From NCBI RefSeq assembly GCF_040656415.1, contig NZ_JBFAMC010000001.1, positions 1,798,001 through 1,862,000 of the forward strand: DNA of 64,000 nucleotides, given 5' to 3'. How positions within the stretch are numbered: the stretch's first letter is position 1; every line of letters begins with the position of its first letter. The translations under genes and the position numbers were made by a program. The notes under the pieces were generated by a model. It did not search any database and was not told the DNA's origin. It saw only the letters and a list, made by a program, of their open reading frames with translations. The DNA is from Rhodococcus_F sp040656415. GTDB taxonomy: Bacteria > Actinomycetota > Actinomycetes > Mycobacteriales > Mycobacteriaceae. Shown piece by piece: positions 34,043 to 42,661 of the stretch.

Positions 34043-35302
34043 ATGACCATCTCGGCGCGCGTATTCGACGTAACCCGGATCAGGGAGGACTTTCCGATCC
34101 TGGCCCGTACGGTGCGTGACGGAAAACCGCTGGTGTATCTCGATTCGGGGGCGACGTCACAGCGGCCGAATCAGGTGCTCGACGCCGAGAGGGAGTTTCT
34201 GACCACCTGCAATGCCGCGGTGCACCGAGGTGCTCACCAGTTGGCCGAAGAGGCTACGGAGGCGTACGAGAACGCGCGTTCGGCGATTGCCGCATTCGTC
34301 GGAGCCGATAGTGGCGAACTGGTGTTCACGAAGAACGCGACCGAAGCGCTGAATCTGGTCACGCACGTCTTCGGTGACGATCGTTTCGAGAAACACCTCG
34401 GGCCCGGTGACGAGATCGTCATCACCGAACTCGAGCATCACGCCAATCTGGTTCCGTGGCAGGAACTTGCACGTCGTACCGGCGCGACGCTGCGCTGGTA
34501 CGGCGTCACCGACGACGGACGGATCGATCTCGATTCCCTGCAGTTGACAGAGAACGTCAAGGTGGTCGCTTTCACCCACCAGTCCAATGTGACCGGTGCG
34601 GTGGCGCCTGTCGAGGAACTGGTTCGGCGTGCTCACGCGGTCGGAGCTCTCGTGGTGCTCGACGCATGCCAGTCGGTTCCCCACATTCCCGTGGACTTCC
34701 ACCGGTTGGATGTGGACTTCGCGGCCTTTTCCGGGCACAAGATGCTCGGACCTTCCGGGGTGGGCGTGTTGTACGGACGCCGGGAACTCCTCGATTCGAT
34801 GCCGCCGTTCATCACCGGTGGGTCGATGATCGAGACCGTCACCATGGAGGGCACTACCTACGCCCCTCCGCCGCAGCGCTTCGAGGCCGGCGTTCCCATG
34901 ACCTCCCAGGTGGTCGGACTTGCCGCCGCGGTGCGCTATCTCGAAGAGGTCGGGATGGACGCGGTTGCGGCGCATGAGCACACCCTCGTCGAAAAGTCCC
35001 TGGGTGCTCTCGGTGCCATCGACGGCGTACGCATCATCGGACCCACCACGTCGGAGAACCGTGGCGGAGCAGTGTCATTCGTGGTCGACGGCATCCATGC
35101 CCATGATCTCGGCCAGATCCTCGATGACGAAGGCGTTGCAATCCGCGTCGGTCACCACTGCGCCTGGCCTTTGCACCGTCGGTTCGGATTGGCAGCAACG
35201 GCTAGGGCGTCGTTCGCGCTTTACAACACCGTCGACGAGGTCGAGGTGCTCGCTGCGGCGATACGGCGGGCGCAGGTGTTCTTCGGGGTGGTGCCGTCAT
35301 GA
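34043..35302 (+). CDS. sufS: Cysteine desulfurase SufS
   Basis: The PLP-dependent enzyme takes sulfur from cysteine for cluster assembly. PLP Lys is in FSGHKMLGPSGVGVLYG, the His/Thr contacts in ITELEHHANLVPWQ and LDACQSVPH, and the active-site Cys in IRVGHHCAWPLH, with the short class II loop. It is 419 residues and starts six bases after sufC. Its stop overlaps the sufU start (ATGA), as expected for an enzyme-acceptor pair. Confidence 0.97.
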   Translation: MTISARVFDVTRIREDFPILARTVRDGKPLVYLDSGATSQRPNQVLDAEREFLTTCNAAVHRGAHQLAEEATEAYENARSAIAAFVGADSGELVFTKNATEALNLVTHVFGDDRFEKHLGPGDEIVITELEHHANLVPWQELARRTGATLRWYGVTDDGRIDLDSLQLTENVKVVAFTHQSNVTGAVAPVEELVRRAHAVGALVVLDACQSVPHIPVDFHRLDVDFAAFSGHKMLGPSGVGVLYGRRELLDSMPPFITGGSMIETVTMEGTTYAPPPQRFEAGVPMTSQVVGLAAAVRYLEEVGMDAVAAHEHTLVEKSLGALGAIDGVRIIGPTTSENRGGAVSFVVDGIHAHDLGQILDDEGVAIRVGHHCAWPLHRRFGLAATARASFALYNTVDEVEVLAAAIRRAQVFFGVVPS

Positions 35303-35823
35303 GAATGGAACAGATGTACCAGGAGGTCATCCTGGATCACTACAAACACCCCCATGGCCGCGGCCTCCGTGAACCGTTCGGCGCCGAGGTGTATCACGTC
35401 AACCCCACCTGTGGCGATGAGGTGACGTTGCGCGTGCACCTCGATGACGACGGCACGGTTGCGGATGTCTCCTACGATGGTCAAGGTTGCTCCATCAGTC
35501 AGGCATCCACATCGGTTCTCACCGATCAGGTAGTGGGGATGCCGGTCGAGGAGGCTGTGCAGACCGTTGACGCATTCACCGAGATGGTAAGTAGCCGCGG
35601 TACCGTCGAGGGGGACGAGGACGTTCTCGGCGACGGCATTGCTTTCTCGGGCGTCTCGAAGTACCCCGCTCGTGTCAAGTGCGCGCTGCTGGGATGGTTG
35701 GCTTTCAAAGACGCGGTTGTTCGGATAATGGACGAGCGCGAAGCGGACGAAGTTGCGGGCCAAAAGGATTCGGCCGCTCGGATAGACGGCGAACCAGTGC
35801 GAATCGGAGGACAGGAATCATGA
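35299..35823 (+). CDS. sufU: Sulfur acceptor SufU
   Basis: SufU is a zinc-containing IscU-like protein that takes persulfide sulfur from SufS in Gram-positive bacteria. The zinc ligands are visible: Cys and Asp in NPTCGDEVTLR, Cys in GQGCSISQASTSVL and Cys in ARVKCALLGW. At 174 residues it has a ~25-residue polar C-terminal tail. An ATG two codons in (35305, MEQMYQEV) is an alternative start. Both ends overlap neighbours by four bases (ATGA), coupling it to sufS and sufT. Confidence 0.95.
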   Translation: MRMEQMYQEVILDHYKHPHGRGLREPFGAEVYHVNPTCGDEVTLRVHLDDDGTVADVSYDGQGCSISQASTSVLTDQVVGMPVEEAVQTVDAFTEMVSSRGTVEGDEDVLGDGIAFSGVSKYPARVKCALLGWLAFKDAVVRIMDEREADEVAGQKDSAARIDGEPVRIGGQES

Positions 35824-36230
35824 GCGAGACGCAGACGCCGGGGACGGATGGCGCTGTTGCACCCGAGCAGACGACCGGTCAGGCCGAGGCCGCCGCGGTG
35901 CCGGGTGCGATTCTCGACCCGGACCGCCTCGAAGAACTCGAGGAAGCGATGCGCGACGTCGTCGATCCGGAACTCGGCATCAACGTAGTCGACCTCGGTC
36001 TGGTTTATGGAATCACCGAGCACGAAGACGTGGTCACACTCGACATGACCCTCACGTCGGCTGCCTGCCCATTGACTGATGTGATCGAGGACCAGGCGCG
36101 TGGTGCACTCGTTCGAAGTGGCTTGTGCAGCGAGATGAAGGTCAACTGGGTGTGGCTTCCGCCATGGGGCCCGGACAAGATCACAGAGGACGGCCGCGAG
36201 CAGTTGCGCGCGCTCGGCTTCACGGTCTGA
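35820..36230 (+). CDS. sufT: MIP18/DUF59 Fe-S carrier protein SufT
   Basis: SufT assists maturation of Fe-S proteins, especially under high demand. The 136-residue protein has a ~40-residue variable N-terminus, then the DUF59 core LEEAMRDVVDPELGINVVDLGLVYGI, TLTSAACPLTDVIEDQ (conserved Cys) and WLPPWGPDKITEDGREQLRALGF. It is the last gene of sufR-sufBDCSUT and its start overlaps sufU. A good terminator follows. Confidence 0.95.
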   Translation: MSETQTPGTDGAVAPEQTTGQAEAAAVPGAILDPDRLEELEEAMRDVVDPELGINVVDLGLVYGITEHEDVVTLDMTLTSAACPLTDVIEDQARGALVRSGLCSEMKVNWVWLPPWGPDKITEDGREQLRALGFTV

Positions 36231-36258
36231 AGTATCCGAACACCGATCTACGCGGTTC

Positions 36259-36300
36259 GGCCTCGGCGAGATGAACGTCCCGCCGGGGCCGTTGTTCTTT
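36259..36300 (+). terminator. Intrinsic terminator of the suf operon
   Basis: GGCCTCGGCG pairs with CGCCGGGGCC (one wobble pair) around a 12-base loop, followed by the T-rich GTTGTTCTTT. It lies 28 bases after the sufT stop and is the most canonical terminator in the window. Confidence 0.8.
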
Positions 36301-36309
36301 CACGGATAC

Positions 36310-37182
36310 TCAAGCGCGCTTTCGCTCTGAACTGGTCGGCTTGGGAGCGTCTTTCTTTCGTGCGGTGCGAGCCGACTTCTTCTTCGCAGGCGCGGCCTTC
36401 TGCTCGGCTGCGGCGACACTGCGCTGAAGCGCCGCAACCAGATCGACTACTTCGGCGTCCTCACCGCCCTTGTCCACGGGGGTCGTGGGGAAGACTTTCT
36501 TGCCACCCGAACTGATGGCTTCATCGATCAGGGTGCGAAGCTGCGTCTGGTACTCATCCGTGAATTCGGTGGGGTCGAAGTCCTCGGCCATGCTGTCGAC
36601 GAGTGTCTGGGCCATCGCCAATTCCTTGGCTTTCGGTTTCTCGACGTCGTCGAGCGATGGGAATTCGGCCACCCGCACCTCGTCGGGCCACAATAGCGTC
36701 TGAATCACCAGCACACCGTCGCGGGAACGCATTGCTGCAAGGCGTGTGCGCTGGCGCAACGTGAAATAGACGAGGGCTGTGCGATCACTGACCTCTAGCG
36801 CCGTCGCGAGCAAGACGTATGCCCGGGGCGAACTGGAGTCCGGTTCGAGAAAGTAACTCTTCTCGAACAGAATTGGATCAATCTGTTCCGTTGGAACGAA
36901 TTGCAGAACTTGGATCTCGTGCTTCTCCGCGGCGGGCAATTTCCCGAAATCGTCGTCAGTCAACACCACGCGGATACCGTCGGCGGAATCATAGGCCTTG
37001 TCGATATCGGCGTACTGCACGATATTTCCGCATTCCGTGCAGACACGGTTGTACTTGATGCGGCCACCGTCTTTCGCATGGACCTGGTGAAACTTGATAT
37101 CGTGATCCTCCGTTGCCGAGCACACCTTGACCGGCACATTCACGAGACCGAACGCTATCGAGCCTTTCCATATCGACCGCAT
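36310..37182 (-). CDS. ku: Non-homologous end-joining protein Ku
   Basis: Bacterial Ku is a homodimer that binds double-strand DNA ends and recruits LigD. The N-terminus MRSIWKGSIAFGLVNVPVKV is diagnostic; RVCTECGNIVQY and EKSYFLEPD are core motifs. The last ~45 residues are rich in Lys and Ala (APAKKKSARTARKKDA), a basic tail seen in many actinobacterial Ku proteins and used for DNA binding and LigD recruitment. It is 290 residues from ATG 37182; an ATG three codons earlier (37191) is also possible. No ligD is nearby. It lies 40 bases after the lycopene cyclase gene, on the same strand. Confidence 0.95.
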   Translation of the reverse strand: MRSIWKGSIAFGLVNVPVKVCSATEDHDIKFHQVHAKDGGRIKYNRVCTECGNIVQYADIDKAYDSADGIRVVLTDDDFGKLPAAEKHEIQVLQFVPTEQIDPILFEKSYFLEPDSSSPRAYVLLATALEVSDRTALVYFTLRQRTRLAAMRSRDGVLVIQTLLWPDEVRVAEFPSLDDVEKPKAKELAMAQTLVDSMAEDFDPTEFTDEYQTQLRTLIDEAISSGGKKVFPTTPVDKGGEDAEVVDLVAALQRSVAAAEQKAAPAKKKSARTARKKDAPKPTSSERKRA

Positions 37183-37222
37183 AGATCCCATGATCGTCTG
37201 CGTCCCGCATTTTCGTGAGCGT

Positions 37223-38371
37223 TCATCGAATTTCCCGGCGAAAGGCCGAAGTGAGAATTTCACGGCGGATATCGCTCGAGGAAGCCAGAAACATCTTGCG
37301 CATCGCAGACAGCATTCCGCGCGGATTCGCACGGTCGGACAGGTATGCCGTCTGTAGTCGGATGGGTAGGTCGAAGAAGTGCTCGAAAAACTCAGGGACT
37401 TGTTCCGGTTCCAGATTCAGTAGTACCCGGAGACCGAGCGATCGAAGAGGGTGAACAACGCGAGCGCGCCACGGCCACAGACCTTCTGCTGACCCATCAC
37501 GCAGGTGCCGAGCGAGAACATCCGCGTACTCGAGTGACGTCGCCACGCTGAAGCCGGTTCCAGGATGCATCAACCCTGCTCGGGAACCGAACGGCACGAG
37601 CCCTGATGAGCAAGAGTTTCTTGCCTGATGCGGTGGTTCGACGGCGAACCGGACCCTTTCGACTTGCGAGTCAGGCGGAACGACCACCCCTCTGGCTCGT
37701 AGTCGGTGGTGGAGGCGAGAAGTCAATACTGATAAAGGAATTGGTGGATGGCCGACTAGGCAGGTTTCCTCCAGTAGGTACTTGTCTCGGGCGAGTGGAA
37801 CACCGTACAGAAAGGACGGTGCGGCAGAGGTCGGTGCGCCGTTGTCGCGGCGCCAGTCCATGAACACGGCGTCCTCGCCGGCCAGTGCTCGAGCTGCAAG
37901 ATCGGGCTCGACGACCACGCCGTACGCTGTCTGCTGCGCGAGGTCGGCGCCGGCCCCGGTTCCGCGAGCATCGACCACCACGCGAGCCTTGAGAGCTGAG
38001 CCGTCGGTCAGGTGTACGCAAGTAGGGGAGAGGCTGACTGCCCTACCTGTGAAAACAGTGCCCGAGTCCTTCGTGAGCATCGATTGCAGTACTGGTGCGT
38101 TCAAAACGCAGTAGGTTCGAGCGATGGTGTGTCGCCGCCTGGTCCAGACCACCGGCCTAGCGACTCTCGAGGCGACAGCGTCGCGTGGAAGCCAATCGGG
38201 GAGTTCGTCCTCCCAGGCTGCGTATGTTGCGGTCCACGATCGTTGGGGGAGCGGATCCACCGAGGCGACCGATAGTCCAAGAGCAGTGCAGCGGTGAGCG
38301 AGTGCGCGGCCTGCCGGTCCGAGGCCGACGATCGCGACGTCCCACACGTATGAGCGCGCGCTAGTCGTCAC
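37223..38371 (-). CDS. crtLm: Lycopene beta-cyclase (CrtL type, monocyclase-like)
   Basis: A flavin-dependent cyclase that forms beta-ionone rings on lycopene-type carotenoids. The N-terminal dinucleotide fold is VAIVGLGPAGRALAHRC, followed by SVDPLPQRSWTATYAAWEDELP, where homologues carry conserved contacts. Further motifs are FMDWRRDNG, PSFLYGVPLARDKYLLEETCL and GLMHPGTGFSVATSL. At 382 residues it matches CrtL enzymes, and a rhodococcal enzyme of this type has been described as a monocyclase that makes gamma-carotene-type pigments. No other crt gene is in the window, so it is a solitary locus beside ku. Confidence 0.9.
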   Translation of the reverse strand: MTTSARSYVWDVAIVGLGPAGRALAHRCTALGLSVASVDPLPQRSWTATYAAWEDELPDWLPRDAVASRVARPVVWTRRRHTIARTYCVLNAPVLQSMLTKDSGTVFTGRAVSLSPTCVHLTDGSALKARVVVDARGTGAGADLAQQTAYGVVVEPDLAARALAGEDAVFMDWRRDNGAPTSAAPSFLYGVPLARDKYLLEETCLVGHPPIPLSVLTSRLHHRLRARGVVVPPDSQVERVRFAVEPPHQARNSCSSGLVPFGSRAGLMHPGTGFSVATSLEYADVLARHLRDGSAEGLWPWRARVVHPLRSLGLRVLLNLEPEQVPEFFEHFFDLPIRLQTAYLSDRANPRGMLSAMRKMFLASSSDIRREILTSAFRREIR

Positions 38372-38426
38372 GCCGACAGCCTGCCACGGGTTGACCAGTT
38401 CCAGCGTCGGACCCCGACGGAACAGG

Positions 38427-38454
38427 ATAATATACCGAATCTACCCGTGACCAA
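38427..38454 (-). promoter_or_regulatory. Candidate promoter for the lycopene cyclase gene
   Basis: On the minus strand TTGGTC and TATTAT are separated by 16 bases, ending about 55 bases before the ATG at 38371. The AT-rich -10 stands out in this GC-rich intergenic region of 232 bases. Confidence 0.4.
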
Positions 38455-38603
38455 CTCATAACACAGCCACGACAGTCCACCCGACCTCCAATCGACTCGA
38501 CAAGGTCTCTTGAAAACATGAAGTCGGTCTCCACACGGTAGGAAAGGGATCGGACGGCGCCAATCGGAAGCGCAGGGGAGTGGAGTGTGGTCGGCGTCGC
38601 TGG

Positions 38604-39629
38604 TCAGCTGAAGTTGCGGGCGATGACCGATTCGACGAGTTCGGCGGTCGGGAAGTCTGCCATTACGATGCCCGTGCGGCCGGTGCCGGTATCACGCAGG
38701 TACTCCTCGGTGCGGGCGAGAATTCCCTCGATACCGGGGACGCCCTTGGCGATGGTCATCGGCAGTACACCACTGGCTATCGCTATGAGGTCCTCACCGC
38801 TGGTTGCATTCAGGCCGTTGATGAACAGCGTCTGGTTCGAACCTTGCGCGGTGCGTTCGAAATGGGTGCGGACCTTCTCCCACTTGGTGTCCATCTCGGT
38901 GAGACTCGGGAGTATCCAGTCGTTTTGGCTGTCCTTATAGCGGCGCCAGTTGGGCCCGTACACACCGGTGGCGTCGAAGCTCCGCATGATGACGAATCGG
39001 CCGCGGATCTCACCGAGGTCCGGGATCGCACCGTCGTAGTCGGCGGGCGGCGTCCACAGGTGTTCGGCCAGCAGGTCACGAGTGTCGGGGTTCTCGTGGA
39101 TGTACCAGTTCAGCGTGTCCTCGTACGACCGGGTGTTCTCCACCTCGGTGTGTGCCTTCTGCATGAACATGAGTACGGTCTCGCTCGGGTTTTCGCGTAA
39201 GAAGTCGGAGACAGTTCGCACGACGTCGGTGTAGTTGGCGTTCAGGTATTCGATGCCGTGGTGGATCGTGAACGCATCCCGGTAGTGCCGGGTGCGGATG
39301 TCGAGCACTCGCACCCCGGCCCGTAATTGGGTGGCCAGGTCGAAATCCTGGGTGGCGCCTATCAATGTCGCGCTGTAGGCCATGGTGTCGTGGGTGCCCA
39401 CCAGGGACAGTTCAGTCGGGTTGGCCGAATCGAGAAGGTCTCGCATCCAATTGGGCTCGGACACGGTGTCGAGACCGCCGCGCCCCATGCTGCCGGCAGC
39501 GAAGTCGCTGCTGCCCAGGCTCGACGAGCCCGTTGCGCCGGCGGGATTCATCGGCGCCAGCAGCAGCATCGGGCTCATGGCGAACGCGCGCAAAATGGTG
39601 CGGCGGCGGGGAAGGGTTGTGTCGCTCAA
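38604..39629 (-). CDS. Secreted PI-specific phospholipase C-like protein
   Basis: A 341-residue exported protein with the PI-PLC X fold. The first catalytic His is in LSLVGTHDTMAYS and the second in FTIHHGIEYLN; LRAGVRVLDIRTRHY lies between them, and SETVLMFMQKAHTE and IPDLGEIRGRFVIM follow. The N-terminus has PRRRTILRAFAMSPMLLLAP, a twin-arginine-like signal, then a Ser/Gly-rich linker. A TTG start at 39629 is proposed because AAGGAG lies six bases upstream; the frame is open to 40139 but that part is Arg/Cys-rich and unlike the family. Expected activity is cleavage of phosphatidylinositol or a glycosyl-PI; actinobacterial envelopes are rich in PI-anchored glycolipids. Confidence 0.85.
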   Translation of the reverse strand: MSDTTLPRRRTILRAFAMSPMLLLAPMNPAGATGSSSLGSSDFAAGSMGRGGLDTVSEPNWMRDLLDSANPTELSLVGTHDTMAYSATLIGATQDFDLATQLRAGVRVLDIRTRHYRDAFTIHHGIEYLNANYTDVVRTVSDFLRENPSETVLMFMQKAHTEVENTRSYEDTLNWYIHENPDTRDLLAEHLWTPPADYDGAIPDLGEIRGRFVIMRSFDATGVYGPNWRRYKDSQNDWILPSLTEMDTKWEKVRTHFERTAQGSNQTLFINGLNATSGEDLIAIASGVLPMTIAKGVPGIEGILARTEEYLRDTGTGRTGIVMADFPTAELVESVIARNFS

Positions 39630-40441
39630 CTCGGTCTCCTTCTGAGGGGCATACGCATTCGCGATGTGCGATGCCCGAAATACGAACGGCCCACTATTGC
39701 AGGAAGCACGCTGCGGAGGGACGGTTTCGATGTATTCCGCCTTGACATGATCGAGGGACTGGACAGACTGATCCGGCACCTTGTGTGAACGACCCGAGCT
39801 TGTTCGCCGTGAGGATCGGCTGAGTGGGCAAGCGGGCAAGCGTCGCGATAAAACCTCTCGAATGTTGGTCGGCCCGTGACGGAAGCGGCAAAAAACCGGA
39901 ATGTTGCAACCACCGACCCTTACAAGACAGGCGCAGAGGGTGTCACAGCGATGGGGTGGGGAAGTGGTACGAGCGATGGCGTCGTCATCACAAACCCCAT
40001 AGGTGGCGGGGGTGCGTCGTGGAGGATCAGTGCACGTGATCCGCTGGGAGAGCGAGGGGGCGCTCCTTGGTGGCCGACTACGTGCCGGTAGTGAGTCGAG
40101 CGTTGATTGGACGTCGAAGCGCGATAGGGGATCCACCACTTCCGGTCCGGAAATCAGTACTCAGTATCGAAGTCGGCCCGGGACGGAACGGTAAGAATAA
40201 CAGAATACCCATATTAGACTCCCGATGAATCCGACCAAAAACCACTCATCACACCTCACCAAAGAACACAAACCACCCCCTCACACCGACCAAATAGAGG
40301 CGGTCGACTCGGCGAATTCGAGGTGGATCAGGAATCCATGGGGGATTCGATCAGGACCCCTGCCGGCAGGGCTTCGTTCGATGGGTAGGCCTGTTCGTAC
40401 AGCGGTGTCGAACTGAGGGGAGCGTCTCCGGTTGACGAGGG
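39630..40441. other. Long non-coding stretch between divergent genes
   Basis: More than 800 bases without a convincing gene. The section 40195-40310 is A/C-rich on the plus strand and has lower GC than its surroundings. Two palindromes follow: GAATCC-ATGGG-GGATTC at 40332-40348 and the perfect 14-mer CCCTGCCGGCAGGG at 40358-40371, with GATCAGGA repeated on either side of the first. It probably holds the promoters of the PI-PLC gene and of the sugar-acid cluster. Short open frames here lack ribosome sites. Confidence 0.5.
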
Positions 40442-40454
40442 CTGGTATTACCAG
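40442..40454. promoter_or_regulatory. Operator palindrome upstream of the SDR gene
   Basis: CTGGTATTACCAG is a perfect 13-base inverted repeat 80 bases before the SDR start. It shares CTGGT-N3-ACCAGTA with the palindrome at 42468. FadR-subfamily GntR repressors bind sites of the TGGTN3ACCA type, so the regulator at 41506 is the likely ligand. Confidence 0.65.
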
Positions 40455-40533
40455 TAGGACCGAGTAGGCGATGTCTGGATGTTCGCCCGATCCATCCCTC
40501 ACTGAACGGGCTGCTTACGAACCGAGGTGCCAT

Positions 40534-41316
40534 ATGAATATTCCTGCTGGACTCGGAGTTGCCGTCACTGGAGGCGTCGGCGATATCGGCCGGGCGATAG
40601 CGGCCTTCCTGCTCGACTCCGGCGCAGAGGTGACATTGCTGGATATTGCAGCAGACGATCACGCCGCGACGGTGGTCGACAACCTGAGTGCGCGTGGAAA
40701 GGTCTGCTATCGGCAGATGGACGTGCGGGACCCGGACGCCGTTGCAAGGACGTTGGAGTCGATCGATCCGCTCGATGTGGTGGTGAGCAACGCAGCGATC
40801 GTCGAATCCGCCCCCTTTCTCGAGATCACCCCGAAGCAGTGGGAATCCCAACTGGAATCGAATCTGACGGGCTGCTTCCATGTGGGTCAATCTGCGGCTC
40901 GCATCATGATCGATCGTCACAAGCCGGGTCGAATAGTGTTGACCTCGTCCTTTATTCAGGAGATGCCGTGGCCGGAGGTGGCCGCATACTCGGTGAGCAA
41001 GGCCGGTGTTCGAATGCTCACCCGTTGCATGGCGGCGGAACTGGCTGAGCACGGAATCCTTGTGAACGCCGTGGCCCCGGGGATCGTCTATGCCGGGATG
41101 GCCAAGCGTCAACTGGAGACCGAACCGCAATATGCGGCGCGTGTGGCTACCGCCGTCCCGCTCGGCCGCCTACAGACCGCCGAACAGGTCGCACAGGCTG
41201 TCGGGGTGCTGTGCTCCGATGCAGCCGATTACATGACCGGAAGCGTGTTGCTCGCCGACGGGGGTGCGTCACTGCGCGTCCCGCAAGCCACAACCGTGGA
41301 CGGCGAGGATTCGTGA
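40534..41316 (+). CDS. Short-chain dehydrogenase/reductase
   Basis: A classical SDR of 260 residues, first gene of the sugar-acid cluster. Catalytic Ser is in RIVLTSSFIQ, Tyr and Lys in AAYSVSKAGVR, and the structural Asn motif is VSNAAIVES. The N-terminal coenzyme loop reads TGGVGDIGRA rather than TGxxxGIG, a variant with Asp before the last Gly pair. The Asp at LLDIAADD suggests NAD(H). ATG at 40534 is preferred with GAGGTG upstream; 40471 is possible. By context it probably interconverts a ketose-acid and an aldonate (for example fructuronate and mannonate, or 5-ketogluconate and gluconate), but the substrate is not proven. Confidence 0.85.
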   Translation: MNIPAGLGVAVTGGVGDIGRAIAAFLLDSGAEVTLLDIAADDHAATVVDNLSARGKVCYRQMDVRDPDAVARTLESIDPLDVVVSNAAIVESAPFLEITPKQWESQLESNLTGCFHVGQSAARIMIDRHKPGRIVLTSSFIQEMPWPEVAAYSVSKAGVRMLTRCMAAELAEHGILVNAVAPGIVYAGMAKRQLETEPQYAARVATAVPLGRLQTAEQVAQAVGVLCSDAADYMTGSVLLADGGASLRVPQATTVDGEDS

Positions 41317-41505
41317 TCGGTGTACCCGGGTGGGCGTGCACCTCGAGTGGCTATGATCGGGTCGGCCGCTGGGCACCAATCCCACCGAGGGGGCGGACGA
41401 AGGCGCTGTTCACTTGCATAGCCGGGCGAAGCCCGCGGACAAATGGGCCGTCATTGCGGTTGCACCGGTCTATCCTTGTGGCCTCACCGAGGAAGGTTCC
41501 CCACC

Positions 41506-42282
41506 ATGGCATCTCCGTCAGCGCCGCATGGAGCAGCACGGATTCCGTACTTCACTCAGGAACAGGTGTTTGACCACATCGAGCAGCAAGTGCTCAGTGG
41601 CGCCCTCGCCGTGGGTGACCGGCTGCCGTCCGAGCGCGCTCTGTGCGCCGAGTACAAAGTAAGTCGTCCTGTGATCCGGGAAGTGCTGCGTGGCTTACAG
41701 GAACGTGGCTACATCGATGTATTTCCGGGGCGCGGGTCGTTTGTGCGGGAAGTAGCGACCAGCGATCTGGCGCGGCCGCTGGCGAGGATGGCGCAACGAG
41801 GCAACGTCACGGCCCGGCACCTCGTGTCCGCGCGCACGATGCTCGAATGTGAGGCGGCTGCAATGGCCGCCGCACACGGGAGTGATGAGCAGATCGCGGT
41901 AATCGGAGATGCACTGCGCCGCCACCAGGCTGCACGCATCCTGCCCGAGTTGGCGCGCACCGATCTGGAATTCCACGAGGCAGTGGCGCAGGCTAGTCGA
42001 AACCCGGTGATCGCAGTGATGTTCGGCGCCATCCGCTCCTTGGTCTATGGGCTGATGCTGCGCAGTCTCAGCGACCGGCAAGTGATGCAAGCCGGCGATC
42101 CTTGGCATGCGGCCATCTACGAGGCGATCGCTAATCGAGACGCGGAGAAGGCACGCGCGGCCATGGCCGAGCATCTACGGCTCGCACTGGACTTCTACGG
42201 CGAGGATCTGGATGTTCCGCTCGACGACGTATTGACCGCATGGGGCATCGACGTAGCTCGGATCGATCACGACCTTGCTTAG
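41506..42282 (+). CDS. GntR-family (FadR/FCD subgroup) repressor
   Basis: A 258-residue regulator with an N-terminal winged helix (QVFDHIEQQVLSGALAVGDR, LPSERALCAEYKVSRPVIRE, VLRGLQERGYI). A C-terminal all-helical FCD ligand domain follows; its metal-binding pattern has Asp and His in ARTDLEFHEAVAQASRNPV, then DPWHAAIYEAIANRDAEKARAAMAEHL. FCD regulators sense organic or sugar acids. The start ATG at 41506 has GAGGAAGG upstream; a longer open frame from 41443 is less likely. Matching palindromes before the SDR (40442) and dehydratase (42468) genes make it the probable repressor of the whole cluster. Confidence 0.92.
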   Translation: MASPSAPHGAARIPYFTQEQVFDHIEQQVLSGALAVGDRLPSERALCAEYKVSRPVIREVLRGLQERGYIDVFPGRGSFVREVATSDLARPLARMAQRGNVTARHLVSARTMLECEAAAMAAAHGSDEQIAVIGDALRRHQAARILPELARTDLEFHEAVAQASRNPVIAVMFGAIRSLVYGLMLRSLSDRQVMQAGDPWHAAIYEAIANRDAEKARAAMAEHLRLALDFYGEDLDVPLDDVLTAWGIDVARIDHDLA

Positions 42283-42467
42283 GCGACGCGTGCTTGCCTA
42301 GAGCATGCCAGCGTTCCACCCGCACCGCCCGGCAGCTGGTACGCCGTCGTATACGCGGACGTCACGCCTTGAATATGCGCTTATCGGGCACCGGATGCCC
42401 AATCATTGCTGAAAGTTCGGAATATCCACGTTCGATGTATTGACAGCAGAGGGGAAGGGTCACAGAA

Positions 42468-42484
42468 TACTGGTCAGACCAGTA
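42468..42484. promoter_or_regulatory. Operator palindrome upstream of the ManD-type gene
   Basis: TACTGGTCAGACCAGTA is a perfect 17-base inverted repeat about central A, with the TGGT-N3-ACCA core expected for a FadR-subfamily regulator. It lies 186 bases after the regulator gene and 178 bases before the dehydratase start. The rest of the 379-base gap (42283-42661) shows no gene. Confidence 0.75.
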
Positions 42485-42661
42485 AGACCACCTGTTGCTC
42501 TGTTGGCCGATTCCCGGAAATAGCGAACGTGGCCGGCCTCGACTCCCTGCAGCGCTGACGGTCAGCTTTCCCGCCGTGAGCCTGTGCTCGCGTCGTGCCG
42601 ATCGCGGCGTCGATGAGGGCAGTGGCAGTCCCTGTTGCGCAGCGAAAGGAACCGAATCGCA

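Noticed and set aside
38604..40139. Extended 511-residue form of the PI-PLC protein
   Set aside because: The extra 170 residues are Arg/Cys/Ser-rich without motifs, while a signal peptide and a strong AAGGAG precede the TTG at 39629.
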